DNA from: CAMLDH01 sp966250375
GTDB taxonomy: Bacteria > Pseudomonadota > Gammaproteobacteria > Burkholderiales > Burkholderiaceae_D
Direction of reading: 5' to 3'
Assembly: GCA_966250375.1 (NCBI GenBank)
Contig: CBINHE010000152.1
Span: forward strand, 1-7,655
Length of the DNA: 7,655 bases
Made by a program: the position numbers and the translations under genes. The notes below the pieces were generated by a model, which saw only the letters and a program-made list of their open reading frames with translations, made no database searches and was not told where the DNA came from. Positions 1 through 5,034 of this stretch are shown one piece after another; within the stretch, counting starts at the first letter, position 1, and each line of letters opens with the position of its first letter.

Positions 1-6
1 CCAAGA

Positions 7-59
7 GGATTGCGCTTGCAAGCGCAATCCGCTCCGCAGGCGGATCGCATGCGATCCGC
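7..59. repeat. Double palindrome at left end (REP/BIME-like)
   Basis: Two perfect palindromes lie close together: a 24-bp one at 7-30 (centre TTGCAA at 16-21) and a 20-bp one at 40-59 (centre GCATGC at 47-52), separated by GCTCCGCAG. ATCCGC at 27-32 can also pair with GCGGAT at 40-45, so alternative cruciforms or hairpins are possible. There is no T-tract, so this is not a classical intrinsic terminator. Clustered GC-rich palindromes upstream of a gene resemble REP/BIME elements, but I do not recognise a named family. The same two palindromes recur, inverted, at the right end of the window, where the outer one is cut by the window edge. Confidence 0.85.
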
Positions 60-130
60 ATTCCCTGCTACGCCCCCTTGAAGGGGAAGGAGCTGTTCTT
101 TCATAATATTTTATGGGTGCGTACTTAGCA
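15..130 (+). repeat. Long inverted repeat, left copy
   Basis: These 116 bases match the reverse complement of 7540-7655 without gaps. I count 9 mismatches overall and only 5 in the first 105 positions. The repeat contains half of the 24-bp palindrome, the whole 20-bp palindrome, a CCCCTTGAAGGGG palindrome at 75-87 and an AT-rich stretch at 101-114, and it ends about 35 bp before the argD start codon. No transposase or integrase lies between the two copies. It therefore looks like a dispersed intergenic repeat that supplies a leader region rather than a transposon end. Confidence 0.9.
78..107 (+). promoter_or_regulatory. Candidate sigma70 promoter for argD
   Basis: TTGAAG at 78-83 (4 of 6 matches to the -35 consensus) is followed, after 18 bp, by CATAAT at 102-107 (5 of 6 matches to the -10 consensus). 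The argD ATG is about 58 bp beyond the -10. The whole promoter lies in the repeated segment, so the equivalent elements also precede the protease gene at the right end. The -35 overlaps a CCCCTTGAAGGGG palindrome, which could instead be a structural repeat with no promoter role. Confidence 0.45.
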
Positions 131-165
131 TTATTTATTAACCCGCCCTCGCCCCGGAGTCACGA

Positions 166-1368
166 ATGGAATTTAGCCAGTACGAAGTCAACGCCCTCCT
201 GAATATCACCAACCGGCCATCGCTGGTCTTCACCGAAGGCCGCGGCATGTGGCTAACCGATCATGCCGGCAAGCGTTATCTTGATTACCTGCAAGGCTGG
301 GCGGTAAATTGCCTTGGTCATTCGCCGCAATGCATCCAGGATGCCCTCACTGCGCAATCGAAAAAACTGATCAACCCCTCACCTGCGTTCTACAACGAGC
401 CATCGATTCTGCTGGCGTCGTTGCTGACAAAAAATTCCTGCTTTGACCGCGTGTTCTTTGCAAGCAGCGGCGCAGAAGCCAATGAAGGCGCCATCAAACT
501 GGCGCGCAAATGGGGCAAGCTCAACAAGAATAGCGCCGGTGAAAACCGTTACGAAATCATCACATTCAACCACAGCTTCCACGGCCGCACACTCGCGACC
601 ATGTCCGCCAGCGGCAAGGCTGGCTGGGATACGATCTTCGCGCCGCAAGTGCCGGGATTTCCGAAAGCCGAGCTGAACGACATCGCCAGTGTCGAAAAAC
701 TGATCACCGACAAAACCGTCGCGGTGATGCTGGAGCCGGTACAAGGCGAAGGCGGCGTAGTCCCGGCGACGCGCGAATTCATGCAAGCGTTGCGCGCATT
801 GACCAAGCAGCGCGGCTTGCTATTGATCGTCGATGAAGTGCAAACCGGCACCGGGCGCACGGGCGAGCTATTCGCCCATCAACTCTCGAATATAGAACCG
901 GACATCATGACCTTGGGAAAAGGCATCGGCGGCGGCGTGCCATTGGCCGCATTGCTGTGCCGCGAGGAAATCGCCTGCTTTGAACCAGGCGACCAGGGTG
1001 GCACCTACAACGGCAACCCATTGATGACTGCGGTCGGCGTCGCCGTAATCGATCAGTTGCTGCAACCCGGCTTCCTGCAATCGGTGAAAGACAAAGGCGC
1101 GTATCTCAGTGCGGCATTGTTGAAGCTGTCTGCCGAACACGGTCTGCAAGGCGAACGTGGTGAAGGCTTGCTGCGCGCACTCAAACTTGGCCACAATATC
1201 GGCGCACAGATCGTCGAAACCGCACGGGACATGAATCCAGTTGGACTGCTGCTGAATTCACCACGCCCCGATTTGCTGCGTTTCATGCCGGCGTTGAATG
1301 TGACGACGGACGAGATCGACCAGATGATTTCGATGTTGTCCGATGTGTTGAAAAAGCTGGGACACTGA
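166..1368 (+). CDS. argD: Acetylornithine/succinyldiaminopimelate-type aminotransferase (class III)
   Basis: A PLP-dependent cytosolic aminotransferase of 400 aa, the normal length for the family. It is expected to convert N-acetylglutamate semialdehyde to N-acetylornithine with glutamate as donor, in arginine synthesis. Visible class III landmarks are SSGAEANE at residues 100-107 (PLP phosphate contact), FNHSFHGRT at 134-142, EPVQGEGG at 190-197, VDEVQTGTGRTG at 222-233 with Asp223 facing the pyridine nitrogen, and TLGKGIGGG at 249-257 with Lys252 as the Schiff-base lysine. GGTYNGNPL at 278-286 has Thr280 for the phosphate of the neighbouring subunit. The start is set by GGAG at 156-159, 6 bp before the ATG. 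It reads like betaproteobacterial proteins annotated ArgD, but class III substrates are hard to separate, so a related omega-amino acid substrate remains possible. It stands alone, with no other arginine gene in view. Confidence 0.88.
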   Translation: MEFSQYEVNALLNITNRPSLVFTEGRGMWLTDHAGKRYLDYLQGWAVNCLGHSPQCIQDALTAQSKKLINPSPAFYNEPSILLASLLTKNSCFDRVFFASSGAEANEGAIKLARKWGKLNKNSAGENRYEIITFNHSFHGRTLATMSASGKAGWDTIFAPQVPGFPKAELNDIASVEKLITDKTVAVMLEPVQGEGGVVPATREFMQALRALTKQRGLLLIVDEVQTGTGRTGELFAHQLSNIEPDIMTLGKGIGGGVPLAALLCREEIACFEPGDQGGTYNGNPLMTAVGVAVIDQLLQPGFLQSVKDKGAYLSAALLKLSAEHGLQGERGEGLLRALKLGHNIGAQIVETARDMNPVGLLLNSPRPDLLRFMPALNVTTDEIDQMISMLSDVLKKLGH

Positions 1369-1387
1369 TTCGTATTTACTCAAGTAA

Positions 1388-1440
1388 GTAGCCTGAATGG
1401 AACGCAGTGGAATCCGGGTGGGCGCTCGCATTACCCGGAT
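1388..1440. repeat. BIME/REP-like palindromes after argD
   Basis: A perfect 8-bp inverted repeat, ATCCGGGT at 1412-1419 and ACCCGGAT at 1433-1440, encloses a 13-base loop. A decayed third arm (CCTGAAT at 1392-1398) can pair with the same ATCCGGG. The layout, including the GGAACGCAGTGG core, resembles the scattered intergenic palindromes of many proteobacterial genomes that begin GTAGCCCGGATGG. No T-tract follows, so termination of argD by this element is possible but not shown. Confidence 0.6.
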
Positions 1441-1695
1441 GTGCTTTGCCGCGTCACCGCCTGATGCTGCAAGCTTTCGACCGCTGCGCGGCCGCTTGTT
1501 CTACCAGAGCAGCATTTGCTGCGTCATCTCACCCATATGCGTGATCGCCCGGTTGACTTCCCCGATCCCTGCGCTTTGTTCCTGGCTGGCAGCCGTAATT
1601 TCACTCATGATGTCCGCCACGCGTTTAATGGCGTTGGCAATTCCCCCCATCGTGCAGCCTGCGTTATCGACCAACTTGTCGCAGACATGGGCACT
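1431..1695 (-). pseudogene. Remnant of a methyl-accepting chemotaxis protein, signalling domain
   Basis: Read on the minus strand, 1695 to about 1521 encodes KLVDNAGCTM, then IKRVADIM, SEITAASQEQSAGI and EVNRAITHMGEMTQQ. This is the conserved hairpin and C-terminal flank of the MCP cytoplasmic signalling domain (usually EI..ASQEQS.GI.QVN.A...M...TQQNA). Near 1515-1519 one base appears lost: shifting frame restores NAALVEQAA. Near 1486-1492 a second shift is needed to recover AAVESLQHQAV. The reading then stops at 1431-1433, inside the REP-like element. The periplasmic, membrane and HAMP parts and most of the signalling domain are absent. It is therefore a 5'-truncated, twice-frameshifted fragment that cannot act as a receptor. 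Its upstream edge abuts the decayed repeat copy at 1684-1856. Confidence 0.8.
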
Positions 1696-1856
1696 CCGGC
1701 ATAGTCGCTTCGATTTTTTCTGTGCCTGTGCCTGTGCCTCCGTGCTGAAAGGTTTGGCTTTTGACGCTGGCATCTACTCACATACATGCCTGAAGAACCA
1801 CAAAAAAAGAAACCCCATCTGCATCCAATGAACACCGGAGAGAGGAGGTTTTTTAA
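1684..1856 (+). repeat. Decayed direct copy of the lpdA-downstream region
   Basis: This segment aligns in direct orientation with 4872-5020. Shared blocks in order are GACATG, ACTCCG.CATAG, CGCTTCGATTTTTTCT, TGAAAGGTTTGGCT, GCCTGAAGAACCACA, a run of seven A, a CAATGA core, and AGG..TTTTTTAA. This copy has extra bases, including a TGTGCC hexamer repeated three times at 1721-1738 where the other copy has it once. The terminator stem that is perfect in the 4984-5012 copy has been lost here. It is best read as an old duplicate of the sequence following lpdA. Confidence 0.75.
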
Positions 1857-1886
1857 TTGAGGAAGAGAGTTATACGCCGAGCATAC

Positions 1887-1913
1887 GTCGGAAGGCGCTT
1901 GCGCTTTTCCGAC
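1887..1913. repeat. Imperfect palindrome (REP-like) downstream of the effector-like gene
   Basis: GTCGGAA at 1887-1893 pairs with TTCCGAC at 1907-1913. An inner GCGC/GCGC stem closes on a TT loop, with unequal bulges between the stems. The arms plus the trailing CTACGG resemble common betaproteobacterial intergenic hairpins. It lies about 70 bp past the stop codon of the large minus-strand gene and may protect the 3' end of that mRNA or terminate it. There is no T-tract on that strand. Confidence 0.6.
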
Positions 1914-1985
1914 CTACGGTCCTATTGCGGGTTACGGCCTTACACCATCCTCCAGCTTGACGCTATAACACTGCAGGCTTGCCGA

Positions 1986-4343
1986 TTACTGCATTACAGC
2001 AATGAGTGCCCTGACTGACTTGAGCTGGAATTTTTTGGGAAATACCACGTACAACGGCTCACGACGCTGAGCACCAAATTTTTTATGAAAAGTCTCATAG
2101 TCAGGCAATGTGGCTTTCACTGGTGCGTACATCATATTGGCTATGTTTTGCATGGAATCAGAAAGCCCTTTCATGTCCCCAAGCTTAGCCAGTGGTACGG
2201 GTCCCCAGGACAGGTAGGAACAGCCTTCCTTGCCAAGTTTCTCTTTCGCACTATGAATGAGAAGCTCGCTAGTGCCTGATGGCGCATCAGCTGTAATGTT
2301 ATATGCTATGAAATATCCTTCCTGGGAGTCCAATTTAGTAAGCACGACAAGTCCTGCAAGCTTGCCCTCCTTGCGTGCTGTGAACCAGCGTGTTTCAGTC
2401 CCATCCACGAACGGTTCGACATCTGTTGCATGCATCTTTCCTTTTTTCTTTTCCAGCCATTTACCAATCAAGTCGTTACACTCTTCTTGAAAATTTGCAA
2501 AGGCTGGATCATTACCTTCCGGTCGACTATATTCCTCCACACTAACACCATTCTTTTCAGCTTGCCTAATGCTTCTCATGGCGCTCTTGCTCGTTTTTTC
2601 CTCATCGGATGCAGGATTAAGAATTTCCTCTTCAAGGGCCTGAACATAATGACCATCACGGTTTCCTACCGCATAAGCAAAATTGCGGCCAGTCGCGGAG
2701 TATACGGGTGTTAAATTATTTTCCTTGCACATTGTTTCAAATGCCTTCGTCAAAGCCTCTTGATTGCTTTTTTCGCAAACCGGTTCACCAAGGACGATGG
2801 CACATTTGTCATGCTTTATGTAGCCGACCGCATTATCGAAATCCGGCACAGTAAAAATGCTGTACTTGTGATCCATCCACGCGGTCTCTATAGCGCCTCC
2901 AAATCGGGTTATAAGCGATGCAAGCTCGACATCGCCCAAGTCACGAACAGCGGAAGGCGATGCTGACGTTGATCTCATTACCCATGATCTTATTTTTCTA
3001 AAGAATCGATCAATCTTCGAATTACCTGACTTGCTGTGCCCACTTGGGTCGCTTTCCAGATTGCCGCTACTTACTTCCGGATCAGCAGAAGAAGAAACAT
3101 CATCTTTTGGTGACGACCTCTTCCTTAAAGCTCTTTCCTCTAAAAAAGAGGTTATGCCAGGGTGATGCCCTAAGGCGGACTTGTTTTTTTGCAATGCGTT
3201 GGAATGAACTTTCGTTTTTGCTGGTGATGAAAAGTCAGCAGATGGTTGCTCTTTTCTAGCCTCAATATCGGGTTCTTGCATAGGGCCGACCGGGCCGCTT
3301 GCGTCAATCGCTGGAGAACCGGTTCGCCCGAGGTTTGCGGTGGATGAATCGGGTAATTCCGACAAGAAAGCATGCGTCAATCGGCTTTCTCTCTTGAACG
3401 TGGTCTTATTCTTGAATGAATCATAAGCCTTATCCATGATGAGGCAGGTCAGTTCATAAGCGCGGTCGGTCTCTTGAATTTCCTCCTGATTCTCGACCGT
3501 CTGCAGCTCAGGGCGCTGTTCGATTTGCCGTTTCACAATGCTGATGTGAGTGCCGATCAATCCCAGAGCAAGGCTCATGGCGCTATAGCTTTTGGCAATA
3601 AATCTCTCCGGATTCTTTAGCACGCCCTCCTTTTTGCCTGGATACTGGCCCTCCCAAATGGCGTAATTGAGCTCGTCGAATGCTTGCGATTTCGTATCCT
3701 CATCGGAGCATTTGTCTCTGAGTTTTGCGGTCTGTTCAATAAAGAAGGGATCTAGCTTCTCAGATAAATTCCAGCATGGCAGATTTGCATTACTCAATTT
3801 TTGCGCATCCGGTTCGGTGATAACATTCCAAAACTGCTTCGGAATGTTCTCCTTCTTTCCAAAATACTCGTCATCGTAATTGTGGTGCGACTCCGAGTTC
3901 TTAGGCTCAGGTCCTCCCAACAGCTCTTTCACGTTTTTGTATAAATGCAATCCTAGTACATTCTTGGCACCTGTGTTGTCATTGAGCAAGTTATCCAATT
4001 CCTGGTACACCATCAGCGTTTGCTGCATATCGCGTAGAGTAGCTGCAGCCAACAGGGCATGAGCGGCTATGGGAACTTCGAGGTTCTCGTTCTTTACCCG
4101 CTCGACGAGGTTTTGTAACTTCTTCCTTGTTTCAGTCGCTTGCCATGCATTGCACAGCGGGCTCGGGAAGAACCTCTTCCCGTATATTTCATCGACGAGC
4201 GGTCTTGTGTTTGGAGCGCCATGAGTAAGTGCCTGCCTGCTCGGCGCGTCCGATTCTTTTGCACGCTCACCTACACCCTGTGAGGTAAACGGGTTATCTC
4301 CATATGGAAATTTCACTGACATACCGCTAATGTTTGCACCCAC
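1986..4343 (-). CDS. Candidate type III effector with C-terminal DUF2156/MprF-like transferase domain
   Basis: A 785-aa protein if started at the GTG at 4341-4343, which has GGAG 8 bp upstream; an ATG seven codons later has no good ribosome site. Seen: residues 1-50 are polar, about 10% Ser, with no Asp/Glu in the first 12, and no Sec signal or membrane segment is evident. Residues ~50-330 look helical and match no family I recognise. Residues ~330-455 form a Ser/Pro/Lys-rich linker with a basic cluster (RALRKRSSPK, ~405) and a cationic stretch KIDRFFRKIRSWV (443-455). Residues ~460-785 resemble the lysyl-phosphatidylglycerol synthase C-terminal domain: VLGEPV ~517, SAMRSIRQAEKNG ~587, FIAYNITADAPSG ~678, SWGPVPLA ~712, KKFGAQRREPLYVVFPKK 754-771. 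Known family members move an amino acid from aminoacyl-tRNA to a lipid (MprF) or to ergosterol (fungal enzymes). No membrane flippase part is present. Base use is visibly AT-richer than the neighbours, suggesting transfer. Secretion and aminoacyl transfer to a host molecule are inference; no secretion apparatus or chaperone gene is in view. Confidence 0.7.
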   Translation of the reverse strand: MGANISGMSVKFPYGDNPFTSQGVGERAKESDAPSRQALTHGAPNTRPLVDEIYGKRFFPSPLCNAWQATETRKKLQNLVERVKNENLEVPIAAHALLAAATLRDMQQTLMVYQELDNLLNDNTGAKNVLGLHLYKNVKELLGGPEPKNSESHHNYDDEYFGKKENIPKQFWNVITEPDAQKLSNANLPCWNLSEKLDPFFIEQTAKLRDKCSDEDTKSQAFDELNYAIWEGQYPGKKEGVLKNPERFIAKSYSAMSLALGLIGTHISIVKRQIEQRPELQTVENQEEIQETDRAYELTCLIMDKAYDSFKNKTTFKRESRLTHAFLSELPDSSTANLGRTGSPAIDASGPVGPMQEPDIEARKEQPSADFSSPAKTKVHSNALQKNKSALGHHPGITSFLEERALRKRSSPKDDVSSSADPEVSSGNLESDPSGHSKSGNSKIDRFFRKIRSWVMRSTSASPSAVRDLGDVELASLITRFGGAIETAWMDHKYSIFTVPDFDNAVGYIKHDKCAIVLGEPVCEKSNQEALTKAFETMCKENNLTPVYSATGRNFAYAVGNRDGHYVQALEEEILNPASDEEKTSKSAMRSIRQAEKNGVSVEEYSRPEGNDPAFANFQEECNDLIGKWLEKKKGKMHATDVEPFVDGTETRWFTARKEGKLAGLVVLTKLDSQEGYFIAYNITADAPSGTSELLIHSAKEKLGKEGCSYLSWGPVPLAKLGDMKGLSDSMQNIANMMYAPVKATLPDYETFHKKFGAQRREPLYVVFPKKFQLKSVRALIAVMQ

Positions 4344-4351
4344 AATAATTT

Positions 4352-4355
4352 CTCC
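4352..4355 (-). promoter_or_regulatory. Ribosome binding site choosing a GTG start
   Basis: On the minus strand CTTGGAGAAATTATT precedes GTG at 4343, placing GGAG 8 bp from the start. The upstream ATG at 4496 lies before the hrp box and begins an unconvincing peptide. The ATG at 4427 has no Shine-Dalgarno. The ATG at 4322 has GGAG about 30 bases away, which is too far. This is why the GTG was chosen. Confidence 0.65.
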
Positions 4356-4391
4356 AAGAAAAACACATTCCGCGACTGAGCGCCCCCTTTT

Positions 4392-4410
4392 TTTATGGCT
4401 CACCCATAAA
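4392..4410 (-). other. Hairpin in the 5' leader of the effector-like gene
   Basis: TTTATGG at 4392-4398 and CCATAAA at 4404-4410 form a perfect 7-bp stem with a 5-base loop. It falls between the proposed hrp box and the ribosome binding site. On the transcribed strand it is followed by a run of A rather than T, so it is not a terminator. It could affect mRNA stability or be chance. Confidence 0.35.
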
Positions 4411-4446
4411 TGGCATAACGCCAACATTCCACGGGATAGGGAAAGA

Positions 4447-4474
4447 TGCGTGGTGATATGAAGGAAATAGTTCC
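4447..4474 (-). promoter_or_regulatory. Candidate HrpL-dependent promoter (hrp box)
   Basis: On the minus strand the sequence is GGAACT, 15 bases, then CCACGCA. The known hrp box for the ECF sigma factor HrpL is GGAACC-N15/16-CCAC-NN-A. All fixed positions match except the sixth base of the first block (T for C), and the spacer is in the allowed range. The box points towards the large minus-strand gene, with its -10-like part about 100 bp before the proposed GTG start. HrpL-type hrp systems are known in Oxalobacteraceae such as Herbaspirillum. No hrpL gene is in the window, so control by HrpL is inferred. Confidence 0.6.
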
Positions 4475-4603
4475 ATCCATCATGATTAATCAGCATTAAT
4501 CGGCACCGCTCTTTTTTGCCTTCCCTTGGGAAGCGGCGCCGCCTTGCGCGCCGCCAAATGCTCTATCTTCGATTGAAAGCGGCCTCCTCCCAATGCCCAT
4601 TCC

Positions 4604-4813
4604 TTGTTCGGTAAGCGAACAGTCAAGGACGCTCTTGAACGGTCGCTTACGAAGGAGCGCGATAACGGGTTCTTGGCGTACATCTTTATTCAGACCAAGA
4701 ATCCAAAATTCAAATTTTACGGAACAGGGTTGTTCGACTGGGAAGTTTGGGAGTTTGGCGATGTACAGCCGTGGCTGACAGACGCTTCGCTGCCCGCATG
4801 GGCAGCAGAATGA
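4604..4813 (+). CDS. Small hypothetical reading frame, possibly a gene fragment
   Basis: A 69-aa frame that would use TTG as start. It contains KDALERSLTKERDNGFLAY, FIQTKNPKFKFYGTG and FDWEVWEFGDVQPWL, and ends PAWAAE. The composition (aromatic residues spaced through it, few rare residues) looks more protein-like than its overlapping frames. In-frame sequence continues upstream only to a stop at 4574-4576, and there is no clear ribosome site, so it may be the 3' end of a broken gene. I recognise no family. It runs divergently from the effector-like gene, in the same accessory block. A chance frame is a real alternative. Confidence 0.3.
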   Translation: MFGKRTVKDALERSLTKERDNGFLAYIFIQTKNPKFKFYGTGLFDWEVWEFGDVQPWLTDASLPAWAAE

Positions 4814-4821
4814 AGGGAGAT

Positions 4822-4848
4822 GTTGGGCTGATAAAGCATTAGCTCAAC
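4822..4848. repeat. REP-like imperfect hairpin
   Basis: GTTGGGCTGAT at 4822-4832 pairs with ATTAGCTCAAC at 4838-4848 over 11 positions, two of them G-T type, around a 5-base loop AAAGC, and CTACGC follows. The form is that of the GTTGGG...CCAAC-CTACGC intergenic hairpins common in betaproteobacteria. It lies just inside the intact lpdA-downstream repeat, mirroring the position of the hairpin at 1887-1913 inside the decayed copy. Confidence 0.6.
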
Positions 4849-4871
4849 CTACGCGCTGAACCACCAAAACG

Positions 4872-5020
4872 ACATGAACAAGACTCCGACATAGCCGCTT
4901 CGATTTTTTCTATGCTTCTGTGCCTATGTGTTGAAAGGTTTGGCTCTTGAGCCGCATACGCCTGAAGAACCACAATAAAAAAAGCCTCCCGCGTCGCAAT
5001 GACACGGGAGGCTTTTTTAA
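4872..5020 (+). repeat. Intact direct copy of the lpdA-downstream region
   Basis: The better-preserved partner of 1684-1856, in the same orientation. It shares CGCTTCGATTTTTTCT, TGAAAGGTTTGGCT, GCCTGAAGAACCACA, the A run and the T run. It includes the working lpdA terminator, so this copy is probably the original and the other the duplicate. The accessory block with the effector-like gene lies exactly between the two. Confidence 0.75.
4977..5018 (-). terminator. Bidirectional intrinsic terminator of lpdA
   Basis: GCCTCCCG at 4984-4991 pairs perfectly with CGGGAGGC at 5005-5012. After one C/A mismatch, GTC/GAC extends the stem to a GCAAT loop. Seven A precede the stem (4977-4983) and six T follow (5013-5018), giving a U-tract on either strand. 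It begins 17 bases past the lpdA stop codon and would also stop transcription arriving from the accessory block on the plus strand. Confidence 0.9.
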
Positions 5021-5034
5021 CACCGGCCAAATGC

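Noticed and set aside
1720..1740. Three tandem TGTGCC hexamers as a phase-variable tract
   Set aside because: Only three copies, located in a decayed non-coding repeat, with no gene reading through it.
1397..1831. 144-aa plus-strand reading frame after argD
   Set aside because: It runs across a REP-like element, the antisense of the chemotaxis fragment and a non-coding repeat, with no ribosome site or family resemblance.
1843..1856. Second rho-independent terminator in the decayed repeat copy
   Set aside because: The T run remains, but the GC stem of the intact copy is lost and only a weak AAACC/GGTTT pairing is left.
4399..4410. 12-base match (CTCACCCATAAA) between the effector leader and the right terminal repeat at 7549-7560
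   Set aside because: The match is too short and isolated to claim homology. It also overlaps a local hairpin, so chance is likely.
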